A stretch of 64,000 nt of DNA, from positions 486,241 to 550,240 of the forward strand of contig NZ_LMFY01000001.1 of assembly GCF_001426995.1 (NCBI RefSeq), given 5' to 3'. A program made the translations under genes and the position numbers. Shown here piece by piece: positions 11,187 through 22,252 of the stretch. Under the pieces are notes generated by a model, which saw nothing but the letters and a program-made list of their open reading frames with translations, was not told where the DNA came from and did not search any database. The number at the start of each line of letters is the position of its first letter. Position 1 is the stretch's first letter. The stretch is from Microbacterium sp. Root553 (GTDB lineage: Bacteria; Actinomycetota; Actinomycetes; Actinomycetales; Microbacteriaceae).

Positions 11187-13146
11187 GGTCGGGAGCGGGC
11201 GGAGCCACCGGAGGAGCGGACGGAGCCACCGGAGGAGCAGGCGGAGCCACCGGCGGAGCAGGCGGACCAGCCGGAGGAGCGGGCGGAACAGGCGGACCAG
11301 CCGGCGCAGCCGCCGGCGGAGCAGTCGGAGCCACCGGCGGAGCAGGCGGACCGACTGGCGGAGCAGGCGGAGCCACCGGCGGAGCAGGAGGCGTATCGAC
11401 CGCCGCATCCGGGGTCTGCCCGGGGTACCCCGGAACCTGCGCACCGTCGGCGTCCGTCACGTACTGACCCCACCGGTGCGTGTGATCGCGTGCCGCCGCG
11501 GCGACCGCGGCCGAGCTCACACCGTCGAGCAGGAAGAGGGCGTCGCTCCGCTCGAGTCCGGACAGGTACCCGGTGATGAGTCCCTGCACCGAGTGCACCT
11601 GCGCGCCGGAGACCCGCTGCGCCCGATCGACGGGGCCCTGCGACAGCGAGACCCCCTGGAGGCGGGCGAGCGGGAAGATCGCGAGCTTGCGCCACAGGAT
11701 GCCGCGGCGCAGCAGCAGACCGAACTCGGTGAGCGCGAAGCCGTGCCGCTTCCATGACAGGGGACGGCGCCACCAGGCGCGTCGCGGCATCGTGCGATAG
11801 GGGTCGCCCTCCACCGGGCCGAGGATGCCGTGCTCCCAGACCAGCGGGATGTCGGAGACCGGCGCCTCCGGCAGGATGAGCGCGAGCACGCGCTCCACGT
11901 CTGCCCGCTTGCCGACGGGGAGCACCACGTTGAACTGCTGCGCCGAGCCCGAGGACTGCTGCGCCGCGCTCTTGCCGCTCATGCGGTTGATCCTGATGGT
12001 CCACCAGCCGAACGGCCGCCACAGCAGCGACTGCGTGACCTCGACGGCGAAGATGCGCCCGGGCGGCAGCGTCTCGGTGACGGTCGTGAGCAGCCCGTAG
12101 GTGATCCGCACGCCGTCGGGAGTGGGGGCGATCGAGTACCGCAGCGACTTCGAGATCTGCGCCCAGGTGATACCCACGATCGCGACGACCATGGGGATCG
12201 CGATACCGAGCGTGATCCCCAGCCCGAGGAATCCGCCGATCGGATCGCCGTCGATCAGGGATCCGATCGCGACGCCGCCGACGGCCACCCCGAAGATGAC
12301 GCCGAAGAACACGAACCAGAGCACGCTCGAGATCAGCTGCGATCCGATCAGGCGGCCCGTGGGGATCTTCACGACGCTCTCGGGAGCGACGTCGGCGAGA
12401 TCCACGCCGCTGATGAGGCCGGTGACGCCCTCGTTCATCGAGCCCACGAGCTGGGAGCGGGTGGAGGCGGGTGCGCCCGCGACCCCGTCGTCCCCGGCGC
12501 GGGCACGGGCGGCGGCATCCGCGGTGCCCTGGCGCGCCGCCCTGGCACCGGAGGCCAGGCGCAGGATGTCGGTGCGCACCGACTCCGCGCGCCCTGTCGC
12601 GAGGTACTCGAGTTCGACGTTCGAGTCGTTCCCCGCCCCCACGACCTCGAGCTTGGCGAGTCCGATGATGCGTGCGGGGAAGGGCCGGGTGAGGTTGACG
12701 CCCTGCACGCGATCGAGAGGCGCGCGCCGATGCGAGCGGAACACGATGCCCTTGCGCACCTCGACGTGGTCGCCGGTGATGCGGAACTGCTGGAACCGCC
12801 AGACGAACCAGAAGATGCCGACGAGGACCACGACCAGAACGAGCACGCCGAGCAGCACGACCAGGACGAGGTTGTTCGACAGCACCCAGTCGACGGGGTC
12901 TCCCCCGGAGTAGTCGTAGTGCTCCTCGCCCGGGGTGAAGAGTTCGACGAACCAGGCGATCAGCCGATCACGCAGGTTCGCGAACGCGATGCCCGCGACG
13001 ATGATGAGCGCCAGCCCGCCCTTGAACAGCGGGGTGAGCGGATGCATCCGGTGCCATTCACCGTCGGCGAGCGTGGTGAGCCCGCCCGGCCGCTCCGTGT
13101 CCGCGCCGGGAGGTGCGGGAGGAGCGGGGGGCTGCTGCTCGCTCAC
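11179..13146 (-). CDS. PH domain-containing membrane protein with proline-rich repeat tail
   Basis: Integral membrane protein of 655 aa with bacterial PH (bPH2/YdbT-like) domains. Hydrophobic segments lie near 35-55 and 82-108, then a first PH unit (VRKGIVFRSHRRAPLDRVQG). Two further membrane segments (about 255-300) precede a second PH unit, and a third (LLLRRGILWRKLAIFPLARLQG) follows. The last ~75 residues are a low-complexity tail of APPxxPPAPPV repeats ending DRD. The GTG start overlaps the upstream PH gene stop by 4 nt (GTGA), showing coupling. These paired PH proteins are of uncertain function, possibly envelope stress or membrane homeostasis. Confidence 0.88.
   Translation of the reverse strand: MSEQQPPAPPAPPGADTERPGGLTTLADGEWHRMHPLTPLFKGGLALIIVAGIAFANLRDRLIAWFVELFTPGEEHYDYSGGDPVDWVLSNNLVLVVLLGVLVLVVVLVGIFWFVWRFQQFRITGDHVEVRKGIVFRSHRRAPLDRVQGVNLTRPFPARIIGLAKLEVVGAGNDSNVELEYLATGRAESVRTDILRLASGARAARQGTADAAARARAGDDGVAGAPASTRSQLVGSMNEGVTGLISGVDLADVAPESVVKIPTGRLIGSQLISSVLWFVFFGVIFGVAVGGVAIGSLIDGDPIGGFLGLGITLGIAIPMVVAIVGITWAQISKSLRYSIAPTPDGVRITYGLLTTVTETLPPGRIFAVEVTQSLLWRPFGWWTIRINRMSGKSAAQQSSGSAQQFNVVLPVGKRADVERVLALILPEAPVSDIPLVWEHGILGPVEGDPYRTMPRRAWWRRPLSWKRHGFALTEFGLLLRRGILWRKLAIFPLARLQGVSLSQGPVDRAQRVSGAQVHSVQGLITGYLSGLERSDALFLLDGVSSAAVAAAARDHTHRWGQYVTDADGAQVPGYPGQTPDAAVDTPPAPPVAPPAPPVGPPAPPVAPTAPPAAAPAGPPVPPAPPAGPPAPPVAPPAPPVAPSAPPVAPPAPDRD
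11200..11400. repeat. Degenerate minisatellite encoding the Pro/Ala tail
   Basis: About 200 bp made of imperfect GC-rich repeats of the form ggaggagcgggcggagccacc, with 12- to 15-nt sub-units. They encode alternating PPAPPV/PPAPPA blocks in the PH-domain gene and produce spurious Arg/Ser-rich frames on the other strand. Such tracts are prone to length change by slippage. Confidence 0.8.
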
Positions 13147-13739
13147 AGGCCCGTCCGGCGGGTCTCGGCGACCTCGATGAGGGTGTCGCGCAGCGCTTCG
13201 GCGGCGGCCTGCGTGAGCCCGGGGATCTGCACCCCGGTGGTCGCCGCGGCGGTCACCATCTTGAGCTGGGTGACGCCGAACGCGCGATCGAGCGGGCCCT
13301 GGGTGATGTCGACGAGCTGCATGCGTCCGTACGGCACCGCGATCATGCGCTGCCACAGGATGCCCTTGCGGAAGACGATGTCGTCGGCACGCAGCATGTA
13401 TCCGATCGCCTTCGCCTGACGGGGCAGGATCACCAGCGTGATCAGGGTGATCACCACGACGACCCCCGCGGGGATCCAGACCCAGGTCTGGTGCAGGACG
13501 AGCGCGAGCACCACGGCGATCGCGAGGATGAACGCGATGAAGATCACGTTCTGGAGGATCTGCGACACCACGTAGCGCGGCGAGATCTGGTGCCAGCTGC
13601 CGTCGAGCTCGAGGCGGGCGTCGTTGCGCGCGGTGCGCAGCGACGGATACGTCCCCTGGTCGAGGGCTGCGAGGTCAGTGACCTCCGCCGAGTTCAGCGG
13701 GGCCGGGGTCCCCGGCTCGATCTCTGGGTTCTGAGTCAT
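13143..13739 (-). CDS. Small bacterial PH domain protein (bPH2)
   Basis: Membrane protein of 198 aa: a soluble N-terminal ~60 residues, two adjacent hydrophobic segments (about 62-105), then one PH-like unit with the family hallmark DIVFRKGILWQRMIAVPYGRMQ. It pairs with the larger PH protein immediately downstream (4-nt GTGA overlap), as commonly seen for YdbS/YdbT-type pairs, and probably forms a complex with it. Its first 65 nt lie inside the DUF3180 gene in another frame. The ATG at 13737-13739 gives the conventional start. Confidence 0.87.
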   Translation of the reverse strand: MTQNPEIEPGTPAPLNSAEVTDLAALDQGTYPSLRTARNDARLELDGSWHQISPRYVVSQILQNVIFIAFILAIAVVLALVLHQTWVWIPAGVVVVITLITLVILPRQAKAIGYMLRADDIVFRKGILWQRMIAVPYGRMQLVDITQGPLDRAFGVTQLKMVTAAATTGVQIPGLTQAAAEALRDTLIEVAETRRTGL

Positions 13740-14172
13740 CAGGATCCTTCGGAAGTATGCAGAACTGTTCGGCGATGAGCGCGGCGACGACGAGCGCGAC
13801 CGCACTTCCGATCAGCGCCAGCATCGCCACAGTCGACCCTACCGGGGGATCGATCGGCCGGGACAGAAGGAACACCAGCAGCCCCACGCCGAACCCGGCC
13901 ATGATCGCGCCGAGCAGGCTCGACGCCCGGGCGAGGGTGACGGCGCGGGTCGCGCGGAACGGATCGATACGGATGCCGCTGCGCACGCTCACGCGCACCG
14001 GCCACGCCACGCCCAGCGATGCCGCACCGATGAGCAGGAGCAGCAGGGGCAGCAGGAGCGACGGAGTGAAGGTGGTGCGGCCCATGGCCGTGAGCATGTG
14101 GTCGAGCACGTAGCCCGCGGCACCCGAGAGGAGCGCGAGGACGACGAGCAGTCCGACGGAGGTGCGCTTCAT
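13675..14172 (-). CDS. DUF3180 domain membrane protein
   Basis: Membrane protein of 165 aa with four hydrophobic segments (about 5-24, 38-57, 82-105 and 112-135), matching the actinobacterial DUF3180 family that typically follows folK. The C-terminal ~35 residues are acidic and Pro/Gly-rich and are encoded in the 65-nt overlap with the downstream PH gene. The ATG at 14170-14172 overlaps the folK stop region by 4 nt. No catalytic motif; function unknown. Confidence 0.85.
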   Translation of the reverse strand: MKRTSVGLLVVLALLSGAAGYVLDHMLTAMGRTTFTPSLLLPLLLLLIGAASLGVAWPVRVSVRSGIRIDPFRATRAVTLARASSLLGAIMAGFGVGLLVFLLSRPIDPPVGSTVAMLALIGSAVALVVAALIAEQFCILPKDPDDSEPRDRAGDPGPAELGGGH

Positions 14173-14708
14173 CGCTGCTCCGCGGCGCGCAGGCTCGTGA
14201 CGAGGTCCGCGACCCTGCCGCGGCCCGGCAGCTCGGCGTCCGGGTCGAGAGCGAGCCAGGGCTCGAGCACGAAGAGCCGCTCGGCGGCGCGCGGATGCGG
14301 CAGCTGCAGTCGCTCGTCATCCGCACTCTCGTCGCCGTAGGCGATCAGGTCGAGGTCGAGCGTGCGGTCCCCCCAGCGTTCGTGCCGCTCTCGGCCGTGC
14401 TCGTCCTCGACGGCGTGCAGCATCCCGAGCAGGATGCTCGGAGCCAGACGCGTCGTCATCAGCGCGACCGCGTTGACATAGCCGGGCGCCTCGGGATCCG
14501 GACCGTCCAGCCTGAGCGCCACCGTCTCGAACAGCGGCGACAGACGCACGTCGCTGACCAGAGGCAGTCGCGCGATGCGGTCCGCCGCTGCCCGGATGGT
14601 GGCCTCACGGTCACCGAGGTTCGCGCCGAAGGCGACGACGGCCACGGCTTCTGCACGTCCGGGGCGGGGGCCGGGAAGGCTGGGCGGGTTCGCCAGGTTG
14701 CGACTCAT
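14169..14708 (-). CDS. folK: 6-hydroxymethyl-7,8-dihydropterin pyrophosphokinase
   Basis: Folate biosynthesis: transfers pyrophosphate from ATP to hydroxymethyl-dihydropterin. The 179-aa protein shows the HPPK features: AFGANLGDREATIRAA near the N-terminus, a central stretch ending FETVAL, and the signature RWGDRTLDLDLIAYGD carrying the metal-binding aspartates, followed by LPHPRAAERLFVLEPW. It overlaps folB by 4 nt and DUF3180 by 4 nt, within the folE-folP-folB-folK operon. About 22 residues precede the usual HPPK start and are Pro/Arg-rich, so a slightly later start is possible. Confidence 0.96.
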   Translation of the reverse strand: MSRNLANPPSLPGPRPGRAEAVAVVAFGANLGDREATIRAAADRIARLPLVSDVRLSPLFETVALRLDGPDPEAPGYVNAVALMTTRLAPSILLGMLHAVEDEHGRERHERWGDRTLDLDLIAYGDESADDERLQLPHPRAAERLFVLEPWLALDPDAELPGRGRVADLVTSLRAAEQR

Positions 14709-15091
14709 GGTGTGTCCTTCTCGGTCGACCGCGCACGGCGCACGGTGACCGCGACGTCGCTGAATGTCAGGGCGATCGGAGCGTGCGGCTTGTGCACCGT
14801 GACCGTGGCGAACTGCACGCGGGAATCCGCCAGGGCGACGTCGGCGATGCGCTCGGCGAGCGTCTCGATCAGGTTCACCGGCTCTCCGGCGACGACGGCG
14901 GCGACCTCCTCGGCCAGTTCGCCGTAGTGCACCGTGTCGACGACGTCATCGGAGGCCGCGGCCGCGCGCAGCGACATGGTCAGGAGCAGGTCGATCGTGA
15001 ACTCCTGACCGTTCTCGCGCTCGTGGTCATAGACGCCGTGCCTGCCGAAGACGGTGAGTCCCGTCAGGACGATCTCATCGAGGGGCTCCAT
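14705..15091 (-). CDS. folB: Dihydroneopterin aldolase
   Basis: Converts 7,8-dihydroneopterin to 6-hydroxymethyl-dihydropterin and glycolaldehyde. The 128-aa length is typical. Motifs are TGLTVFGRHGVYDHERENGQ near the N-terminus, VDTVHYGEL (active-site Tyr region), the glutamate in LIETLAERIAD, and VTVHKPHAPI. The ATG at 15089-15091 begins MEPLDEIVLTGL and has AAGGA about 8 nt upstream; a longer frame exists but lacks this context. It starts 4 nt after the folP stop. Confidence 0.95.
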   Translation of the reverse strand: MEPLDEIVLTGLTVFGRHGVYDHERENGQEFTIDLLLTMSLRAAAASDDVVDTVHYGELAEEVAAVVAGEPVNLIETLAERIADVALADSRVQFATVTVHKPHAPIALTFSDVAVTVRRARSTEKDTP

Positions 15092-15095
15092 GGTC

Positions 15096-15896
15096 CTATC
15101 CTTCCCAGGCGCGCACGACGGCGAGCGCGTCCCGTGTGGCACTCACGTCGTGCACGCGCACGGCCCACGCCCCGGCCCGGGCGGCGAGCGCACTGGTCAC
15201 CGCGGTCGCGAGATCGTGGCGGGCCTCCGAGACCCCGGCGGGGTCCGCGCCCAGGGTCTCCGCGAGGAACCTCTTGCGCGAGGTGCCGATGAGCACGCGC
15301 GGGCCCAGCGCCACGATCTCGTCGAGTCCGCGCAGCACGTCCCAGTTCTGGGCACCCGCCTTCGCGAAGCCGATGCCCGGGTCGAGGATGAGCCGCGACG
15401 GGGCGATGCCGGATGCGGCGGTCTCGCCCATCCGCTCCTGCAGCTCCCCCGCGACCTCGCGGGCGGTGCGGCGGTAGACCGCTTTGGCGTACATGTCGTC
15501 GGAGAACCCGCGCCAGTGCCCGATCACGTAGTCGGCGCCGGATTCGGCGACCGCCGCGAGCATGTCCGGATCTGCGAGACCGCCCGACACGTCGTTGACG
15601 ATCCGCGCCCCCGCTCGCACCGCCGCGGCGGCGGTCGAGGCGTCGAGAGTGTCGATGCTCACCGGAGCGCCCTCGGCGACCAGCCGCTCGATCACCGGCA
15701 GCACACGCCTCTGCTCCTCCTCGGCTCCGACACGCTGAGCGCCGGGCCTGGTCGACTCGCCGCCGATGTCGAGCACGGTGGCTCCATCGGCGCGCAGCTG
15801 CAGGCCGTGCGCGACGGCGCGGTCCACGTCGAAGTAGCGCCCGCCGTCGCTGAACGAGTCGGGGGTGATGTTGACGATGCCCCAGATGCCGGTCAT
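15096..15896 (-). CDS. folP: Dihydropteroate synthase
   Basis: Condenses dihydropterin pyrophosphate with p-aminobenzoate, the sulfonamide target. The 266-aa TIM barrel shows all landmarks: GIVNITPDSFSDGG (pterin/metal loop), DIGGESTRPGA, a VSIDTLD strand, the IVNDVSGG strand, ILDPGIGFAK, and the C-terminal GTSRKRFL with the phosphate-binding Lys/Arg. The start overlaps folE by 4 nt. No resistance-type insertion is visible in the loops. Confidence 0.97.
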   Translation of the reverse strand: MTGIWGIVNITPDSFSDGGRYFDVDRAVAHGLQLRADGATVLDIGGESTRPGAQRVGAEEEQRRVLPVIERLVAEGAPVSIDTLDASTAAAAVRAGARIVNDVSGGLADPDMLAAVAESGADYVIGHWRGFSDDMYAKAVYRRTAREVAGELQERMGETAASGIAPSRLILDPGIGFAKAGAQNWDVLRGLDEIVALGPRVLIGTSRKRFLAETLGADPAGVSEARHDLATAVTSALAARAGAWAVRVHDVSATRDALAVVRAWEG

Positions 15897-16495
15897 GCGT
15901 GCGCCGACCCGGTCGATGCACCGATCAGCGCGATGAGCTCGGCGCGAGCGACCGCATCCGTGTACTCGCCGCGCGCGGCGATCGTCAGGGTCGACGCCTC
16001 CGGCTGACGCCCGCCGCGCATCGTGACGCAGCCGTGGCTCGCGTCGAGCACGACCAGCACCCCGCGGGTGTCGAGGTTCTCGGCGATCGTGTCGGCGATC
16101 TGCTCGCCGAGACGTTCCTGCACCTGCGGCCGGGCCGCGAGGGTCTCGACCACGCGCACCAGCGCGCCCAGGCCGACGACCTGCTCACCGGGGAGGTACG
16201 CGATGTGCGCCCGTCCCGCGAACGGCAGCAGGTGGTGTTCGCAGACCGAGCGGAAGCGGATGTCGCGCAGCAGCACGGCTCCCGAGGGCAGGGTGTCTGG
16301 CGCCGGACCGCGCGCGACGCTGATGGTGTGCGCGAGCGGGGCGGCGGCATCCTCCCCGACTCCGGAGAAGAACTCCGCGTACAGCTCGCCCATCCGCGCC
16401 GGGGTCTGCTTCAGCCCCGGGCGATCCGGATCCTCGCCGATCGCTTCGAGCAGCTCACGGGTGAGCCGCTCGACCCGTGCGCGGTCGACAGCCAC
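15893..16495 (-). CDS. folE: GTP cyclohydrolase I
   Basis: First enzyme of folate synthesis: GTP to dihydroneopterin triphosphate. The 200-aa length is normal for type IA. Zinc and catalytic residues are visible in RSVCEHHLLPFAGRAHIAYL and in the later HGCVTMRGG (second zinc Cys and catalytic His region). The GTG start at 16493-16495 lies 3 nt after the ftsH stop, so the two genes are coupled. It is followed by folP with a 4-nt overlap. Confidence 0.97.
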   Translation of the reverse strand: MAVDRARVERLTRELLEAIGEDPDRPGLKQTPARMGELYAEFFSGVGEDAAAPLAHTISVARGPAPDTLPSGAVLLRDIRFRSVCEHHLLPFAGRAHIAYLPGEQVVGLGALVRVVETLAARPQVQERLGEQIADTIAENLDTRGVLVVLDASHGCVTMRGGRQPEASTLTIAARGEYTDAVARAELIALIGASTGSAHA

Positions 16496-16498
16496 GGA

Positions 16499-18499
<2,001 letters not shown>

Positions 18500-18613
18500 G
18501 GTCGGATCAGCGTATCGCGCACGCTCTAGGTGGGCGCTGTGCGTTCACCCACGGCGTACCGGCGCTCAGACCCGGTCGTCGGGCGAGGAGCCTGCGACGG
18601 GACGAGACGCGAC

Positions 18614-19165
<552 letters not shown>

Positions 19166-19299
19166 GGATCGATGTTACGTCGTCGGAGGCGGTCTCCCCC
19201 AACCGGGTGCGGCCCGCGCGAACGGCATACCGGCGGAGCGCCACGCGCACTACCCTGGCGGTGGAACGGGCATCCGTCCACCGAGGGAAGGAATCACCC

Positions 19300-19833
19300 A
19301 TGGCTCTTGATGACATCCTCACGCAGGTGCCGGTCGACGACATCGCCGCGAAGCTCGGCGTCTCGCCGGACGTCGCCAGGTCCGCGGTCGAGCAGGGCGG
19401 TGCCGTGCTGCTGGGCGGGCTGGCGAAGAACGCCTCGACCGCCGAGGGCTCGACGGCGATCGAGAACGCCCTCAAGCGCCACGAGGGCAGAGGCGGTGCG
19501 GCGAAGGTCGACGACATCGATCAGACCGACGGCGGCAAGATCGTCTCGCACATCCTCGGCGCCGACGAGAAGAAGGTGACGGAGAAGCTCACCGAGTCGA
19601 AGGAGACCGCCGGCATCGACTTCGGCGCGCTGCTCCCGATCCTCGCCCCCATCGTGATGGGGCTCATCGCCAACGCGACGAAGAGCAAGAGCGCACCGTC
19701 GAGCACCTCCGGGGCGCAGTCGGGCGGGGGCGGCATCGGCGACATCATCGGCGGCCTGCTCGGAGGCGGCGCATCGTCGGGCGGCGGCGGCATCGGAGAT
19801 CTGCTGGGCGGGCTCTTCGGCGGCAAGAAGTAG
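19300..19833 (+). CDS. DUF937 domain-containing protein
   Basis: Protein of 177 aa with an N-terminal helical DUF937 region (VDDIAAKLGVSPDVARSAVEQ, then GAVLLGGLAKN), a short hydrophobic helix (LLPILAPIVMGLIANA, about 112-127), and a C-terminal Gly-rich tail with two near-identical GGGGIGDxxGGLxGG blocks. An AAGGAA site lies just upstream of the ATG. It is a single-gene plus-strand unit inserted between tilS and hpt, which are normally adjacent. Function unknown; related YidB-type proteins are uncharacterised. Confidence 0.85.
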   Translation: MALDDILTQVPVDDIAAKLGVSPDVARSAVEQGGAVLLGGLAKNASTAEGSTAIENALKRHEGRGGAAKVDDIDQTDGGKIVSHILGADEKKVTEKLTESKETAGIDFGALLPILAPIVMGLIANATKSKSAPSSTSGAQSGGGGIGDIIGGLLGGGASSGGGGIGDLLGGLFGGKK

Positions 19834-19893
19834 ATCGGCGCGAAGGCGATCGACGCGAGCGCGGGGCGATCGCTCCCTGCGCGGTCTGCGTCC

Positions 19894-20880
19894 TCAGCGC
19901 GCGGTGAAGACGATGCGTCCGCCGATTCGAGCGGCGGAGCACGAGGGCAGGTCGATGGGTCCCTGACCCGTCCAGTCCGTCGCGAGGCGCGCGACCTCCA
20001 GAGTCTGCAGCCGGGTCAGGCTCACACCGAACTCGCTGTCCACCACCAGGCGGATGATGCGGTTGCGCAGCGCCGCGGGATTCGCGGCGAGCGCTGCGAC
20101 GCTGACCGAGATCCCCGCCTCCGCGTGCTCGACGATGTCCTCGATCGTCTCGTGGATCATCTCGTCGAAGGCTTCCGCGTCCTCGCGCAGCTGCTCCGCC
20201 GTGCGGGCGAGAGCCTCGGCGATGCCCGGCCCGAGTTCGGATTCCAGAACCGGCAGCACCCGCTCCCGCACGCGCACCCGAGCGAAGCGATCCTCGAGAT
20301 TGTGCGGGTCGTCCCAGAACTCCAGGTCGGATGCCGCGCAGAACGCCCGCGTCGTCTCCCGCCTCACCCGCAGTAGCGGGCGCACCCAGCGCAGACCGTC
20401 GTCGTCGTCGCGCACCGGGGCCATGCCCTGCAGACTGGCGGCACCGGAGCCCCGGGCGAGGCCGAGCAGCACGGTCTCCGCCTGATCGTCGAGGGTGTGC
20501 CCGAGCAGAACGGCCGCGGCACCGGCATCCGCTGCGGCGTCCCTCAGCACCCGGTAGCGCGCATCCCGCGCGGCGGCCTCAGGGCCGCCCCCCGCACCGA
20601 CGTCGACGGTGACGACGAGAGTGTCGAGGCCGAGCGAGGTCGCCGTCTGCGCGGCGCGCGCGGCGACGGCATCCGATGCGTCCTGCAGCCCGTGGTCGAC
20701 CGTGACGCTGCGCACCCGCAGTCCGAGCCTGGAGCCCTCGAACGCGGCGGCCGCGGCGAGCGCGAGCGAGTCCGCTCCGCCCGACAGTGCGACGACGACG
20801 GTCGATCCTTCGTGCAGATCGGCGAGCGCGGTGCGCACGGCGAGGCGGATCTCGGCGATGGCGGGTGAGAGCGAGGGCAC
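19894..20880 (-). CDS. tilS: tRNA(Ile)-lysidine synthetase
   Basis: Modifies C34 of the AUA-reading tRNA-Ile to lysidine. The 328-aa protein has the N-type ATP-pyrophosphatase PP-loop VVALSGGADSLALAAA near residue 30 and the family motif LGHTLDDQAETVLLGLARGSG. A downstream substrate-binding helical domain follows; the protein is shorter than E. coli TilS, as usual in actinobacteria, which lack the extra C-terminal domain. The start is uncertain: GTG at 20878-20880 is used, and GTG at 20896-20898 is an alternative; neither has a strong ribosome site. Confidence 0.92.
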   Translation of the reverse strand: MPSLSPAIAEIRLAVRTALADLHEGSTVVVALSGGADSLALAAAAAFEGSRLGLRVRSVTVDHGLQDASDAVAARAAQTATSLGLDTLVVTVDVGAGGGPEAAARDARYRVLRDAAADAGAAAVLLGHTLDDQAETVLLGLARGSGAASLQGMAPVRDDDDGLRWVRPLLRVRRETTRAFCAASDLEFWDDPHNLEDRFARVRVRERVLPVLESELGPGIAEALARTAEQLREDAEAFDEMIHETIEDIVEHAEAGISVSVAALAANPAALRNRIIRLVVDSEFGVSLTRLQTLEVARLATDWTGQGPIDLPSCSAARIGGRIVFTAR

Positions 20881-20957
20881 AGCTCCACGGTAGATCACGA
20901 CGACGGATCGCCGTGCCGCGGTCGCGCGGATGACACCGATCGCCCTAACCTGACGCC

Positions 20958-21599
20958 GTGGCAGAACACGCATCGCGATCCCGCACCGACGGCCGATTCC
21001 CTCCCGAGCGCTTCAAGGCCTTCGTCGACGCCGTGGTGGCGATCGCGATGACGCTGCTGATCCTCCCCCTGATGGAGGCGGTGTCGGAGGCGGCGTCCGA
21101 CACGCTGACCACCGTGGAGTTCTTCTCCGAGCATTCGTCGCAGCTCCTGAGCTTCGGCCTGAGCTTCGTCCTGATCGCGACGTTCTGGATGGGACACCAC
21201 CGGCAGTACCGCGACGTGGAGTGGATCACCACTCCGCTTCTGTGGATCAACGTGGCGTGGATGGCGACGATCGTCTGGCTGCCGGTGCCCACGGCGATGG
21301 TCGGGCAGATGGACACCGACCTGCTGCAGCCCGTGGTCTATATCGGCACCCTGATCGCGACGCAGACGACCACCCTCGCAGGTGGGGTCTACCTGCTGCG
21401 TCATCCCGAGCTCGGCACGACGACGCCCGAGACCCTGCGCGCCGGGATCATCGGCGATCTCGCCGCGATCATCCTGTTCCTGATCGCGCTGGCGCTCGCG
21501 GTCTTCGTGCCGACGGTCGGGTACGCCGGCACCCTGGTGCTGCTGCTCAGCGGAGTCTTCTCCCGGCTGCTGGGCCGCATCACGCGGCGTCGAGGCTGA
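20958..21599 (+). CDS. TMEM175 family (DUF1211) potassium channel-like membrane protein
   Basis: Six-segment membrane protein of 213 aa. The first helix carries the family pattern RFKAFVDAVVAIAMTLLILP, corresponding to the RxxxFSD/selectivity helix of TMEM175 channels (here F-V-D rather than F-S-D). A TFWMGHHRQYRDV loop and four further hydrophobic segments follow. The predicted role is a bacterial potassium leak channel; this is family-based, not shown. The GTG start is directly before MAEHASRSRTDGRFP. It is divergent from tilS. Confidence 0.82.
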   Translation: MAEHASRSRTDGRFPPERFKAFVDAVVAIAMTLLILPLMEAVSEAASDTLTTVEFFSEHSSQLLSFGLSFVLIATFWMGHHRQYRDVEWITTPLLWINVAWMATIVWLPVPTAMVGQMDTDLLQPVVYIGTLIATQTTTLAGGVYLLRHPELGTTTPETLRAGIIGDLAAIILFLIALALAVFVPTVGYAGTLVLLLSGVFSRLLGRITRRRG

Positions 21600-21687
21600 A
21601 CGGCAGGGCACGACCGCCCGGACGGCGGCGGCCTCCCCGGGTAGGCTGGTGCGCGGCATCCAACCGTCTTTTCTGAGGAGCACACGC

Positions 21688-22179
21688 ATGGGCGCACACG
21701 ACGCCGTCATCGAGATCCCGCGCGGCAGCCGCGTGAAGTACGAGGTCGACCACGAGACCGGACGAGTTCACCTCGACCGCGTGCTCTACACGACCTTCGG
21801 GTACCCGGCCGACTACGGCTACTTCGACAACACGCTCGGCGAGGACGGCGATCCGCTCGACGTTCTCGTGCTGCTCGACCACGCCATCTACCCCGGCGTC
21901 GTCGTCGAGGTCCGCCCCGTCGCGGTTCTCAAGATGAGCGACGAGGCCGGCGGCGACGACAAGCTGGTCGCCGTGCTGTCGAAGGACCCGCGCTGGGCCC
22001 ACATCCAGGACATCGACGACATCGCCGAGTACACGAAGAAGGAGATCGCGCACTTCTTCGAGCACTACAAGGACCTCGAGCCCAACAAGTGGGTCAAGGT
22101 CGACGCGTGGGGCGACAAGGCTGAGGCCGAGCGCATCCTCGACGAGGCGATCGTCCGTTTCGGCGAGCAGGGTCACTGA
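21688..22179 (+). CDS. ppa: Inorganic diphosphatase
   Basis: Hydrolyses pyrophosphate to orthophosphate, driving biosynthetic reactions; 163-aa family I soluble pyrophosphatase. The signature EDGDPLDVLVLL supplies the three metal-binding aspartates, preceded by RVLYTTFGYPADYGY; the C-terminal region with EIAHFFEHYKDLEPNKWVKV is conserved. GAGGAG lies 7 nt upstream of the ATG. It is single-gene and ends before a strong bidirectional terminator. Confidence 0.97.
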   Translation: MGAHDAVIEIPRGSRVKYEVDHETGRVHLDRVLYTTFGYPADYGYFDNTLGEDGDPLDVLVLLDHAIYPGVVVEVRPVAVLKMSDEAGGDDKLVAVLSKDPRWAHIQDIDDIAEYTKKEIAHFFEHYKDLEPNKWVKVDAWGDKAEAERILDEAIVRFGEQGH

Positions 22180-22188
22180 CCCGAGCAG

Positions 22189-22239
22189 CATGCAGAAGAC
22201 CCCCGGTTCCGCTCTCAGCGGCCGGGGGTCTTCTGCATG
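22189..22239. terminator. Strong bidirectional terminator
   Basis: A perfect 18-bp inverted repeat (22189-22206 and 22222-22239) with a 15-nt loop sits between the convergent ppa and M23 peptidase genes. The stem includes a run of G/C (gacccccgg) flanked by gcagaag/cttctgc, so it can serve both strands. Confidence 0.85.
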
Positions 22240-22252
22240 ATCGGTGCGGGGA

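Noticed and set aside
10482..11444. N-terminal Arg/Leu-repeat extension of DUF2520 protein
   Set aside because: It comes from reading the proline-tail minisatellite in another frame; the GTG at 11186 gives the family N-terminus.
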